Of a DNA stretch of 64,000 nt, positions 16,042-24,607 are shown piece after piece. Where the stretch lies: NCBI RefSeq assembly GCF_003432485.1, contig NZ_QVNQ01000003.1, positions 310,001 to 374,000 on the forward strand. The letters run 5' to 3'. Both the position numbers and the translations under genes were made by a program. Within the stretch, counting starts at the first letter, position 1; the number at the start of each line of letters is the position of its first letter. Origin of the DNA: Actinomadura spongiicola. Lineage in GTDB: Bacteria; Actinomycetota; Actinomycetes; Streptosporangiales; Streptosporangiaceae. The notes under the pieces were generated by a model. It was not told where the DNA came from. It worked only from the letters and a program-made list of their open reading frames with translations, and made no database searches.

Positions 16042-16984
16042 CGCCGCCTCCGCACGAGCTGCCGCCCCCGCACGAGCTGCTACTGCTCCCGCAAGAGCTG
16101 CTACTGCTCCCGCAGGAGGAAACGGTCGAGCACACCACGACGGTGCTCGCGCAGGACGTGCCGACGGGCGTGGAGGTGGTGAAACCGGTCGTCCCGACAT
16201 AGCGGCCGAGCCCGATGGTCTGGACGAACACGGGGTCGAAGGCCATCAACGCCACCGGTCCGAACACCGCGATGGCCAGCAGCGCCGACCGGGGGTCGAG
16301 ATCGGCGTACGAGGGCGTGTGCGCCGGATCGAGGTGGGCGTTGGCGGTCCTGCTCTGCTCGACGAAGCGGTCGCCCTCCACCGTCGACCACCAGCGGTTG
16401 CGGAGCAGCCGGAACCCGACCACGTTGATGACGAGCACGGCCGCCAACGGAAGCAGGAACTCCGGGAAGCCTTGAAAGAAGTCGGCGAAGTAGAGCGGGA
16501 AGCCGAGCGCCGTCCACGCCAGGCGGAGCCGCCGGGAGGTCCGCCGGGCGCGCGAGTGATCCGGACCGATCAGCACACCCTCCGCGACGAGCCCGTCGTG
16601 GAGCCGGTCTAGCGCGACCCTGACATCCTTCTCGTTGGTCAGTTCGTGGACCGTCCAGGTCAGGCCGCCGACGAGCGCCGAATAGATCGCCGCGTCCAGC
16701 GGCCCGCCCGCGGCGCGCGGGTCCGCGATGGGCGGCGCGGTCGCCGTCAACCGGCCGTCGGCGTGGGCGTCGACCATGCCGTCGAGGCGCAGCGCCGCGA
16801 TCGCCGTGGCGACCGCGTGCCGCCGGTCGCCGTGCAGGTAGGCGACCTCGTACGGGTGCAGGTCACGGGTCGGGGCGTGGCCGTTGGTCACGTCCGCCCA
16901 CGCGTTCCGCAGGAACCTGAGCAGGACGATCCCGGCGGTGACGTAGCCCGCCAAGAGTCCGAGTCCCAATAATGCGTCGGCCAT
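16031..16984 (-). CDS. TIGR04222-like membrane protein with Cys/Ser/Gly-rich C-terminal tail
   Basis: 317 residues from the ATG at 16984 with a GGGAG ribosome-binding site. One N-terminal helix (about 3-22), a soluble domain with the conserved RDLHPYEVAYLHGD start (about 40-53) and winged-helix-like PLDAAIYSAL region, then three helices (about 155-260). The last 43 or so residues are low-complexity and contain six cysteines in SC-x or SSCG contexts, e.g. SSCGSSSSSCGSSSSSCG, closing with a Gly run and Phe. I recall TIGR04222 as a domain that sits next to low-complexity tails; the match is by pattern only. Genes for a DUF692 enzyme and a small partner follow with overlaps, so the tail may be enzymatically modified. 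Confidence 0.75.
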   Translation of the reverse strand: MADALLGLGLLAGYVTAGIVLLRFLRNAWADVTNGHAPTRDLHPYEVAYLHGDRRHAVATAIAALRLDGMVDAHADGRLTATAPPIADPRAAGGPLDAAIYSALVGGLTWTVHELTNEKDVRVALDRLHDGLVAEGVLIGPDHSRARRTSRRLRLAWTALGFPLYFADFFQGFPEFLLPLAAVLVINVVGFRLLRNRWWSTVEGDRFVEQSRTANAHLDPAHTPSYADLDPRSALLAIAVFGPVALMAFDPVFVQTIGLGRYVGTTGFTTSTPVGTSCASTVVVCSTVSSCGSSSSSCGSSSSSCGGGSSCGGGGGF

Positions 16985-17030
16985 GGTGTTCTCCCGTCTG
17001 ATACGCCTTCGATGATCAGGCGCCCGGCGA

Positions 17031-17750
17031 TCAGACGCCGTGATCCCCGTCACGGTTTCCGCCACGAATGTTCTTCTCGTCAAGGCCCCGCTCGATGGCG
17101 TAACGGACGAGTTCGACGCGGTTGTGGAGCTGGAGTTTGCGCAGCGTGTTCTGCACGTGGTTCTGCACCGTCCGGTGGGACAGGACGAGTCGTTCCGCGA
17201 TCTGCTTGTACGTCAGGCCCTTGGCGACGAGCCGCAGGACCTCCGTCTCGCGTGCGGTCAGGCGCGGGGCGTCGTCGTCCGGGCGGGCGCCGTCGCCGTC
17301 CCCGGCGCCCTTCCCGGCGGCGAGCCTGCGGTACTCGCCGAGGACGAGACCGGCGAGACCGGGTGTGAACACGGCGTCGCCCGCGCCGGTGCGGCGGACC
17401 GCGTCCAGGAACTCCTCCCGCGCCGCGGACTTGAGCAGGTATCCGGTGGCGCCCGCCTTGACGGCGTCCAGGACGTCCTGCTGCTCGCCGCTCGCCGACA
17501 GCACCAGCACGCGGGCGGACGGGTCGGCGGCGACCAGCCGGCGGGTCACCTCGACGCCGCTGATGTCGGGAAGCCGAAGGTCGACGACGGCGACCCGCGG
17601 ACGCGTCGCGGCGGCGACACGGACGGCGGCGCGGCCCTCGCCCACGGTCGCGACCACCTCGTGACCGGCCTCGGCGAGGTCCCGGGCGACCGCGTCGCGC
17701 CACATCGGATGGTCGTCCACGACCATGACCCTGAGGGGAACGTCGCTCAC
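17031..17750 (-). CDS. NarL/LuxR-family response regulator (MacR-like)
   Basis: 239 residues, GTG start. Receiver domain with VVDDHPMWRDAV, phospho-acceptor Asp in VAVVDLRLPD, Ser in VLVLSASGE and Lys in YLLKSA; a flexible Asp/Gly linker (about 145-165); and a LuxR helix-turn-helix with LTARETEVLRLVAKGLTYKQ and SHRTVQNHVQNTLRKL. Pairs with the MacS-like kinase 26 bases upstream. It is 46 bases upstream of the TIGR04222-like gene, so the two-component system and the DUF692 module probably share a transcript. Confidence 0.93.
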   Translation of the reverse strand: MSDVPLRVMVVDDHPMWRDAVARDLAEAGHEVVATVGEGRAAVRVAAATRPRVAVVDLRLPDISGVEVTRRLVAADPSARVLVLSASGEQQDVLDAVKAGATGYLLKSAAREEFLDAVRRTGAGDAVFTPGLAGLVLGEYRRLAAGKGAGDGDGARPDDDAPRLTARETEVLRLVAKGLTYKQIAERLVLSHRTVQNHVQNTLRKLQLHNRVELVRYAIERGLDEKNIRGGNRDGDHGV

Positions 17751-17776
17751 GGGTCACACCCTAGGGCGCGGCGCGG

Positions 17777-18940
17777 TCAGGGCCGGGGGACGGTCATCTC
17801 GATCTCGGTGCCCGCGCCGTCGGCGGTGGAGATCGCGACCGTGCCGCCGAGGTCCCGGACACGGCCGAGGATGGACTGCGCGACGCCGAGCCGCCCGTCC
17901 GCCTCCGCCTCCGCCAGGCGCCCGTCGGGGATGCCGGGGCCGTCGTCGCGGACGCTGACCGTGACCTCGCCGTCGCCGTCCTCCAGCAGGATCCACGCGC
18001 GGGCGCCGTCGCCGCAGTGCCGCCGGACGTTGTCCAGCGCCGCCGCCACCGCCGCGTCGATCTCCCGGGCGACGCGGGCGGGCAGCGGCACGCCGGTCGC
18101 GGGCGTCGAGACCGTGACGGACGGGGACGCGTGCCGGTTCAACGACACGCGGAGATCGACCTCGTCCGCCGTGGCCGGATCGGGCGCGGTGCCGATGAGG
18201 GCCCGCAGCGCCGCCTCCTGCTCGCCCGCGAGCCGTCCGAGGTCCGCGGCCGCGCCGCCGAGTTCGTCGCCGCGCCGCCGGACCATCGCCAGCACCTGGA
18301 GCACCGAGTCGTGGATGCGGCGGGCGAGCCGCTCCCGTTCCCGGGTGGCCGACTCCAGCTCCACGGCCCGCGCCAGGCGCGCCTCCGCGTCCAGCGCCAG
18401 CCGGACGACGTGCCCGCCGACGAGGCCCGCGAGGAGCAGCAGCACGATGCCGTTGAACGTGGTCAGGCCGATCTCGCCGACCGTCCCGGCGAGCGCGTGG
18501 ACCAGCAGGTGCGCCGCCGACAGCACGAGCGCGGCGACGACGCCGAGCCGCCGCCCGCCCGCCACCGCCCACGACATGACCGCCGCCGCCACCCACGACA
18601 CCGGCAGCGTCGGACGGCCGTCCGCGAGGTTCTCGGCGGTCTCCACCCACGCTGTGGCGAGCACGCACCCGGACGCGACGGCGAGATCGGCGACCAGCAG
18701 TGGCCATCTTCGTCGCCGCGCTCTCGTGAATGCGGGCACCGTGAAGGCGGGGACCGTGAGCGCCGTCCAGGCGGTCATGGCGGCCAGGACGGTCCAACCG
18801 CCGGCGGGACGGGCGTACCCGTCGACGTTCATGACGATCAGCACGGCGGCGTAGCCCAGTGTCAGGACGCGGTAGACCGCCAGCGCCCGCCACAGCGCGG
18901 TCTCCAGCCCCGTGCCCGCCCGCGCGCCGTGATCAGCCAG
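17777..18940 (-). CDS. MacS-family sensor histidine kinase, probable CTG start
   Basis: 387 residues if translation starts at CTG 18940. N-terminal membrane region with five to six helices, then a HisKA_3 domain with RERERLARRIHDSVLQVLA and an HATPase with LDNVRRHCG and DDGPGIP. The family-typical opening LWRALAVYRVLTLGYA lies upstream of the first standard start (GTG 18844), and no ATG, GTG or TTG exists between the in-frame stop at 18947 and that point. CTG 18940 follows GAAGGG and overlaps the plsC stop, which would suit coupled translation. A start at GTG 18844 would drop the conserved first helix. Confidence 0.85.
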   Translation of the reverse strand: MADHGARAGTGLETALWRALAVYRVLTLGYAAVLIVMNVDGYARPAGGWTVLAAMTAWTALTVPAFTVPAFTRARRRRWPLLVADLAVASGCVLATAWVETAENLADGRPTLPVSWVAAAVMSWAVAGGRRLGVVAALVLSAAHLLVHALAGTVGEIGLTTFNGIVLLLLAGLVGGHVVRLALDAEARLARAVELESATRERERLARRIHDSVLQVLAMVRRRGDELGGAAADLGRLAGEQEAALRALIGTAPDPATADEVDLRVSLNRHASPSVTVSTPATGVPLPARVAREIDAAVAAALDNVRRHCGDGARAWILLEDGDGEVTVSVRDDGPGIPDGRLAEAEADGRLGVAQSILGRVRDLGGTVAISTADGAGTEIEMTVPRP

Positions 18941-19667
18941 CGTCGGTCAACCCTTCGTCGTCCTCGACCGGCCGCACCGGCTTCCCGGCCAGCTCCGCCT
19001 TCACCTCGGCGGCGTACCGGTCGACGTACTCCTGGCCCGACAGCTCCCGGATCGCCGCCATGATCTCGTCGGTGACCTGCCGCAGGACCTCCCGGTCGTC
19101 CTCGCGGCCGTAGAAGCGGGAGAAGTCCAGCGGCTCGCCGAAGCGCACGCCGGGCCGCACCCCGAGCCGCGGCAGCGGCTTGCCCGGCGGCATCAGCTCG
19201 AACGTGTTGATCATCGCCATCGGGATCACCGGGACCCGCGACTTCAGCGCCAGCCGCGCCACGCCGGTCTTGCCGCGGTACAGCCGGTCGTCGGGCGCGC
19301 GGGTGCCCTCGGGGTAGATGCCGAGCAGCTTGCCCTCCGCGAGGATCCGCAGCCCCGTCCGCAGCGCAGCCTCGCCCGCCGGGCCGCCCGTCCGGTCCAC
19401 CGGCACCACGCCGACGCCGGTGAAGAACCCCTTGCTGATCAGGCCCTTGATCCCCTTGCCGGTGAAGTACTCGCCCTTGCCGATGAAGTAGATCGGGCGC
19501 AGCAGCGGCAGCGGCCCGAAGAAGTGGTCGGCGAACGACAGGTGGTTGCTCACGAGCAGCGCCGGGCCCCGCTTCGGGACGTTCTTCATCCCCCGGTTCC
19601 GCGGCCACCAGCCGAGGTACAGGATGGGCGAGAGGACGACCCTGAGCAGGATCCAGAACCAGAGCAT
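18933..19667 (-). CDS. 1-acyl-sn-glycerol-3-phosphate acyltransferase (PlsC family)
   Basis: 244 residues from the ATG at 19667 (GGAAGG upstream); an 81-base upstream extension has no such signal. N-terminal membrane anchor (about 1-22), then the catalytic HX4D motif in VSNHLSFADHFFG, the FIGKGEYF block, GVVPVDRTGG, and the acyl-acceptor motif IYPEGTRAPD. Makes phosphatidic acid at the inner membrane. It corresponds in gene order to mycobacterial Rv2182c. Its end overlaps the MacS-like kinase, so lipid synthesis and the envelope sensor may be co-expressed. Confidence 0.92.
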   Translation of the reverse strand: MLWFWILLRVVLSPILYLGWWPRNRGMKNVPKRGPALLVSNHLSFADHFFGPLPLLRPIYFIGKGEYFTGKGIKGLISKGFFTGVGVVPVDRTGGPAGEAALRTGLRILAEGKLLGIYPEGTRAPDDRLYRGKTGVARLALKSRVPVIPMAMINTFELMPPGKPLPRLGVRPGVRFGEPLDFSRFYGREDDREVLRQVTDEIMAAIRELSGQEYVDRYAAEVKAELAGKPVRPVEDDEGLTDAG

Positions 19668-19924
19668 GCGGGACCTTCCTCGGACCGGACGCCCCGGGGC
19701 GGGCATGGCCGGTCCCTGGCCGACGGGGATGTTGGGACATCTTCCCACTCCGCCGCCCCCCTCGCTCTACCGGCCGGTACGAGGGCCGTCGCAGGGCGCG
19801 GCGGAATGAACGTAGGCTCTGAGGCGTAATTCTGAATCGGGTACGCCCGGGGTCTTGTCCCGGGCGGCGCAGCGAATACCGTGGGACACACGTTTCACAT
19901 GTCGATGAGGGAGCGGAGGCCGTC

Positions 19925-19975
19925 ATGCCGGTGCGGTCGGTCACGCCGGAGTCATCGAAGGAGCCGGCCCCGTGA
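19925..19975 (+). CDS. Mini-ORF translationally coupled to the next gene
   Basis: 16 codons from an ATG with an ideal GGAGG five bases upstream; its TGA overlaps the GTG of the 326-residue protein gene (GTGA). No amino-acid bias is seen. It may serve only to load ribosomes for the next start, which also has AAGGAG at 19949-19955. The 300-base divergent gap before it holds no other gene I can support. Confidence 0.35.
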   Translation: MPVRSVTPESSKEPAP

Positions 19976-20952
19976 ATCGCCGTGGCAATGGACTGTCAGC
20001 GAACACCTACGCCCCTCTGGTCGACCTCGCCCCCCATCTCGCCGACGCGCTGCTGACGGCGCTCGGCGAGGCCGGGGTGGCGGCCTACGCGACCTCGCCC
20101 ACCGCGCTGGGCGAACCGGCCGACCCGCCGGCGCCGGACCCGGCCGAGCCCACCGGCGGCGTCGCCGGGGACGTCCTCGACCGGCTGTACGTGGACGTCG
20201 ACATGAAGCCCACGGCGGAGGGCATCCTGCGCACCCATCTCGCCCGGCTGCGCGACGCGTCCGCCCGCGGCTCCGAGCCGGACCGTCCCGACGCCGACGT
20301 CGCCGAGGCCCACGGCGGTGACGTCCACGGCGCCGAGGCCCACAAGGAAGCGCACAAGGAGGCGCACGGTGAGGCGCACGGCGGGGAGGGTCGCGCCGCC
20401 GAGTCCCGTGGCACCGCCGAGTCCCGTGGCACCGCCGAGGCGGGGGCGCCCTCCAAGCCCGTCAAGGACGCCGAACCCGTCAGGGACTCCGACGGCGGGG
20501 CCGCCGAACGCGACGAGGACGCGATCTGGGCGGAGATCGTCGCGGGGTTCGACTCCACGCCCGACGGCGACGACACCCCCTGGCCCGACGAGGAGAACGT
20601 CTCCGAGCCCGCCGACCCGCCGGAGGAGGGCGACGACCGCACCGGCCGACTCCCCCGCGCCCGCGTCATCAAGTCCGCCGAGCCCGCCGAGTTCCCGCCG
20701 GACCCCGACGACGAGGGGCACTACGTCCCGCCCCCTCCCCCGCCACTGCCGAGCGCCGACCCGCTCACCAAGGGCGCCTGGATCGCGCTCGTCGGCGGTC
20801 CGATCTACCTCCTGATCACCGTCGTGCTCGACTGGGAGGTGCCCGGCTGGGCGGCCTTCCTCGCCGTCGCCGCCTTCATCGGCGGCTTCGTCACCCTCGT
20901 CCTGCGCATGGGCGACGAGCCGCGCGACCCCGACGACGGAGCCGTCGTCTAG
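19972..20952 (+). CDS. Conserved actinomycete protein with acidic/His-rich linker and two C-terminal helices
   Basis: 326 residues, GTG start. An N-terminal helical part (1-110) contains LYVDVDMKPTAEGILRTHLA. A low-complexity middle (about 105-265) has short repeats such as EAHKEAHKEAHGEAH and two copies of an 18-bp unit encoding AESRGT, and is Asp/Glu/Pro-rich. Two membrane helices follow (about 270-312) with a short acidic cytosolic end. I do not recognise a functional family. The His/Lys/Glu run could bind metal, but this is speculation. It stops 10 bases from the convergent EEP gene. Confidence 0.7.
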   Translation: MNRRGNGLSANTYAPLVDLAPHLADALLTALGEAGVAAYATSPTALGEPADPPAPDPAEPTGGVAGDVLDRLYVDVDMKPTAEGILRTHLARLRDASARGSEPDRPDADVAEAHGGDVHGAEAHKEAHKEAHGEAHGGEGRAAESRGTAESRGTAEAGAPSKPVKDAEPVRDSDGGAAERDEDAIWAEIVAGFDSTPDGDDTPWPDEENVSEPADPPEEGDDRTGRLPRARVIKSAEPAEFPPDPDDEGHYVPPPPPPLPSADPLTKGAWIALVGGPIYLLITVVLDWEVPGWAAFLAVAAFIGGFVTLVLRMGDEPRDPDDGAVV

Positions 20953-20961
20953 CGCCGCCGT

Positions 20962-21678
20962 TCAGGTCGCCGTCGGAGGCACGTCCAGGACGGCGAGCAC
21001 CGGGCGGTGGTCGGTGGCCTTCGGGTAGTCGGCCGTGAGGGCCTCGTCCCCGGTCGGCACCCCGCACGCGGTGATCCCCACCACCGGGTCGGTGAAGACG
21101 CCGTCGATGCGCCTGCGCGGGTCGCGGGCGGAGAAGGTCAGCGCGTCGCCGCTCGGCGCGACCATGTGGGCGTCCAGGAAACGGTCGGTGAGCAGGTTCC
21201 AGGACGGGCCGCCGGGTTCCTCATTGACGTCGCCCGCGAGGACGACCGGCGCCCGGTGCCGGTCGCGGACCCGGTCGAGGTGGGCGAGGATCTCCCCGAC
21301 GTGGCGGAGCCGCGGGCCGTCCCGCAGGTCCAGATGGGTGGACGCCGCGATCAGACGGGCGCCGCCGACCTCCAGCACCGCGATCGCCACGGCACGGCGG
21401 TGCAAATCCGGGTCGGGGGTGAGCAGATGGAACGCCCGCGCCAGCCGCCGGACGCGCGGCGCGGTGAGGACGGCGAGCCCGCAGGCCCGCCGTCCCGCCG
21501 CGATGTCCAGCCCGCACGCGCGGGCGAGGCGGCGGCGTTGGAGCCGCCACGTCCAGAACCGCGGGACCTCCTGCAGGCACACGACGTCCGGGTCGAGGGC
21601 GCGGACCACCCGGGCCACGGCGCCGGGATCGTCGCGCAGCGACCGGACGTTGTAGCTCAACAGGCGGACGGTCGGCAC
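20962..21678 (-). CDS. Endonuclease/exonuclease/phosphatase (EEP) family hydrolase
   Basis: 238 residues from a GTG at 21678, two bases past the glucokinase stop; a much longer ORF here is a shadow. The EEP fold motifs are present: LLSYNVRSL, VCLQEVP with the Mg-binding Glu, ASTHLDLRDGP, LAGDVNEEPGGP and the closing TDHRPVLAVL with the catalytic Asp-His. Substrate could be nucleic acid, phospholipid or sugar phosphate. No signal peptide, so cytosolic. Co-transcribed with glucokinase. Confidence 0.88.
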   Translation of the reverse strand: MPTVRLLSYNVRSLRDDPGAVARVVRALDPDVVCLQEVPRFWTWRLQRRRLARACGLDIAAGRRACGLAVLTAPRVRRLARAFHLLTPDPDLHRRAVAIAVLEVGGARLIAASTHLDLRDGPRLRHVGEILAHLDRVRDRHRAPVVLAGDVNEEPGGPSWNLLTDRFLDAHMVAPSGDALTFSARDPRRRIDGVFTDPVVGITACGVPTGDEALTADYPKATDHRPVLAVLDVPPTAT

Positions 21679-21680
21679 GT

Positions 21681-22649
21681 CTAGACGGCGACGTCCTGGA
21701 GGGGGCGGACGCGGGCCAGGTCGGCCGCGCCGACGATCCCGGCCGCCGAGCCCAGCTCGGCGATGCGGATGTCGGGCAGCGGGCGGTGGCCGCGGCCCGT
21801 CAGGGCGTCCTCGAACGCGGAGCGGATCGGGTCGAGGAGCAGGTCGCCCGCGTCGGAGAGGCCGCCGCCGATGATGAACGCGCCCGGGTCGAGGATCGCG
21901 CTGAGGTCGGCCAGGCCCTGACCCGCCCAGTGCGCGATGGTCCGGAAGCACTCCAGGGCCGCCTTGTCGCCCTCCCGGGCCGCCTGCGACACCTCGGGGC
22001 CGCTGATGCCCTCCGGGCGCCCGTCGCCGAGCTCCAGGAGTCGCCCGGCCATCGCGGGCGCCACGCGGGCCAGGTCGCGGGCCTCGTGGACGAGGGCGTT
22101 GCCGCTGGCGTACTGCTCCCAGCAGCCGCGGTTGCCGCAGCCGCAGCGGCGGCCGTCGGGGACGACCCGGAAGTGGCCCATCTCGGCGCCGATGCCGAAC
22201 CGGCCCCGGTACAGCTCGCCGTTGATGATGATGCCGCCGCCGATGCCGGTGCCGAGGGCGACCAGCACGAGGAAGTTCTCGCCGCGTCCGGCGCCGAACC
22301 TCGCCTCGCCCCAGGCGGTGGCGTTGCCGTCGTTCTCCACGACGACCGGCAGCCCGACCAGGCTCTCGACCTTCTCCTTGATCGGCTCCTCCCGCCACGC
22401 CAGGTTCGGGGCGAACAGGACGTTGGAGCGGTCCTCGTCGACGAACCCGGCGGTGCCGAGGCCGACCGCCGACACCTCTTCGAACTTGCCCTTCAGCAGG
22501 TCGACGACCTCGGCGATGGTCTCGGCGGTCTCCTTGGGGTTGGTCGAGGGAGTGGGCCGACGGACCTTCTCCAGAATGGTCCCCCGGTCGTCGACGACCC
22601 CGGCGGCGACCTTGGTGCCGCCCACATCCACGCCGATGGTCAGGGCCAT
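21681..22649 (-). CDS. glkA: ROK-family glucokinase
   Basis: 322 residues. Phosphorylates glucose with ATP. ATP-binding [15 protein letters not shown] at the N-terminus, sugar-binding [15 protein letters not shown] with the catalytic Asp, [19 protein letters not shown], and the ROK zinc-binding cluster [15 protein letters not shown] preceded by EMGHFRV. The length and order match actinobacterial GlkA, which in Streptomyces is central to carbon catabolite repression. The upstream TACGCTTCCTCC region on the minus strand gives GGAGGAAG as ribosome-binding site. Confidence 0.95.
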   Translation of the reverse strand: MALTIGVDVGGTKVAAGVVDDRGTILEKVRRPTPSTNPKETAETIAEVVDLLKGKFEEVSAVGLGTAGFVDEDRSNVLFAPNLAWREEPIKEKVESLVGLPVVVENDGNATAWGEARFGAGRGENFLVLVALGTGIGGGIIINGELYRGRFGIGAEMGHFRVVPDGRRCGCGNRGCWEQYASGNALVHEARDLARVAPAMAGRLLELGDGRPEGISGPEVSQAAREGDKAALECFRTIAHWAGQGLADLSAILDPGAFIIGGGLSDAGDLLLDPIRSAFEDALTGRGHRPLPDIRIAELGSAAGIVGAADLARVRPLQDVAV

Positions 22650-22697
22650 GTACGCTTCCTCCTCTTCGCGCGGCCCGGCAGGGGGCCCGGTGCCGCA

Positions 22698-23204
22698 CTA
22701 CCCGATGTCGATGGGGTCGCCGCCGGTGGCGGCTGACCACGGCTCGCCCGTCTCGCGGTGATCCGACCGCTCGGACCTACCCGCCGACGGCCGTGCCGAC
22801 GCCTCCCGCGGACGGTCCCGTCCCGGCCGACCGGTCGCGGTCCGGTCGAACGCGGCGACGACGTCCAGCGCGGCGGCGAGGAGCGAGCGTCCGGCGTCGT
22901 GCAGGTGCCGGCCGAGGTCGCCGCCCGCCTCCCGCCTGATCGCGATCGCCCGGCAGATCGGGCAGCCGCGACAAACGGAGGCGTCCCCCGCGTCGCCCGC
23001 GTCACCGGCGCCGGTCGGCTGCTCGGTCGTCACGCGGCTCCACACGTCGCCGTTCCTCGCGGCGTCATCGCGGTCGGCGCGCCTGTCGGCGTGCTTGTCG
23101 GTGTCACGGTCCCGGCCACCGCCTCCGACTCCGCCGATACGCCTGATCAGCGTGTCGAGGAGCTTGGTCGCCTCGTCCAGGACGTCGCCCGGCTGGTCGC
23201 TCAT
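22698..23204 (-). CDS. Conserved hypothetical protein with a CxxCPIC motif
   Basis: 168 residues from MSDQPGD. A short N-terminal helix ([14 protein letters not shown]) is followed by a charged linker, then [20 protein letters not shown] (about 80-100), where three Cys could bind zinc or a cluster, and a helix [20 protein letters not shown]. The C-terminal 45 residues are disordered. This layout, a helix with a CxxCPxC block, recurs in actinomycetes at this place between glucokinase and the SRPBCC gene, but I do not know a function. Confidence 0.7.
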   Translation of the reverse strand: MSDQPGDVLDEATKLLDTLIRRIGGVGGGGRDRDTDKHADRRADRDDAARNGDVWSRVTTEQPTGAGDAGDAGDASVCRGCPICRAIAIRREAGGDLGRHLHDAGRSLLAAALDVVAAFDRTATGRPGRDRPREASARPSAGRSERSDHRETGEPWSAATGGDPIDIG

Positions 23205-23258
23205 GACTCCATCTTCCATCCGTCGTCGGCGTGAACGGTATCGCTCCCGCGGGGGTGG

Positions 23259-23693
23259 TCAGCTCTCCACATGGCGCTTGAGATCTTTGAGCGCGGAGCC
23301 GACGATCCGTTTCTCCGCCTGGCGCTTCAGCAGGCCGGGCAGCGGGATCTTGACGTCCACGGCGAGTTCGTAGACCACCTCGGTGGAGGCGCCGCGGTCG
23401 TCCAGGGTGTAGGAGCCGCGCAGTCCGGTGACGACGGAGCCCGCCTCCACCAACTCCCACTTCACCCGGTCGTCGCCCTCCCAGGTGTAGGCGAGGCCCA
23501 CGGTGTCGCTGACCGGGCCGCCGTCGAACGTGACCTTGGCCCGGGACGCCCGGCCGTCCTCACCGGACTCCTGCACGGCGCAGCCGCGGATGCCGTTCGC
23601 CCATCGCGGGTACGCCTCCAGGTCGGCGATCACCGCCATGATCTCGGCCTTTCCGGCCTTGACCGTGATGGAGGAGCGCGTACTGTCCGCCAT
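23259..23693 (-). CDS. SRPBCC (START-like) family protein
   Basis: 144 residues from the ATG at 23693 with GGGAGG six bases upstream. The polyketide-cyclase/START-like fold begins with SSITVKAGKAEIMAVIADLEAYPRW in shortened form: beta strand, two small helices with AYPRWANGI, then a six-stranded sheet and a long C-terminal helix (about 115-143). Equivalent by order to mycobacterial Rv2185c, near plsC and fadD15. Ligand unknown, probably a lipid or acyl group given the neighbours. Confidence 0.88.
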   Translation of the reverse strand: MADSTRSSITVKAGKAEIMAVIADLEAYPRWANGIRGCAVQESGEDGRASRAKVTFDGGPVSDTVGLAYTWEGDDRVKWELVEAGSVVTGLRGSYTLDDRGASTEVVYELAVDVKIPLPGLLKRQAEKRIVGSALKDLKRHVES

Positions 23694-23752
23694 CTGCGCC
23701 TCCCTTCGGCTCGTGACGGGCCCGCTCGGGCCCGGTCCTAGAGAAGTATCTT

Positions 23753-24520
23753 TCACAGCGTCAGCGCGTACGGCACGCCGCGGGCACGGAAATGACCGAC
23801 GTTCACGCATTCGGTGCGGCCGATGCGGGTCCGGCGTGCCAGCGGCTGGTGGACGTGCCCGAAGAGCACGTACCTCGGCTGCGTCCGGTGGATCGCGTCG
23901 AGGATCGCCTCGCTGCCCCGCTCGAACCGGCGCGCCACGGTGTCGTACAGCAGGTCCGGGACGGCGGGCGGGATGTGGGAGCACAGCACGTCCACGTCGC
24001 CGAGCGCCGCGACCTTGGCGGCGTACACGTCGTCGTCCACCTCGTAGGGAGTGCGGTACTCGGTGCGCAGGCCGCCGCCGACGAACCCGAACCGCAGGCC
24101 GCCGATCTCGGTGGTCTCGCCGTCCAGGACGTGGTGCCCGTCGCGCAGGTGCGGGCCCCACATGCGCGGGACGTCGACGTTCCCGTACGTGAGGTAGGCG
24201 GGCGTCGGCATGGCCGTGAACAGTTCGGCGTACTGCCGGTCGACGGCGCGTTCGATGTGCGGCCACGCCTCGCCGTCGAGGGACGCCCACAGGCCGCGTG
24301 AGAAGTCGCGGGCCTCGTCGAAGCGCCGCGCGGTGCGCAGCGCGATGAGGCGTTCGGCGTTGTCCCGGCCGAACAGTTCGGGGAAGATCCCCTGCTCGTG
24401 GTCTTCGTAGTCGACGAAAAGGATCAGGTCGCCGAGGCAGACGAGCGCGTCGGCGCCGTCCGCCGCCGCCGGCAGCGCGTCCGTCCGGCCGTGGACGTCG
24501 CTCACCACATGGATCCTCAT
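23753..24520 (-). CDS. Metallophosphoesterase, calcineurin-like
   Basis: 255 residues. Five metal-binding blocks are visible: SDVHGR (about 7-12), CLGDLILFVD, YGNVD in place of GNHD, CSHIPP, and FGHVHQP near the C-terminus. No signal peptide. The unusual Val in the GNVD motif replaces the usual His of GNHD, which in many family members acts as proton donor, so specificity or rate may differ. Substrate unknown. Confidence 0.88.
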   Translation of the reverse strand: MRIHVVSDVHGRTDALPAAADGADALVCLGDLILFVDYEDHEQGIFPELFGRDNAERLIALRTARRFDEARDFSRGLWASLDGEAWPHIERAVDRQYAELFTAMPTPAYLTYGNVDVPRMWGPHLRDGHHVLDGETTEIGGLRFGFVGGGLRTEYRTPYEVDDDVYAAKVAALGDVDVLCSHIPPAVPDLLYDTVARRFERGSEAILDAIHRTQPRYVLFGHVHQPLARRTRIGRTECVNVGHFRARGVPYALTL

Positions 24521-24607
24521 GAACCGACTCTAATGGGACACATCGCCCACGAGAACGAACGGTGCCCGTGGGTGCGACGAGCGGAGCCGGGGACGGGACG
24601 GGCGCGC

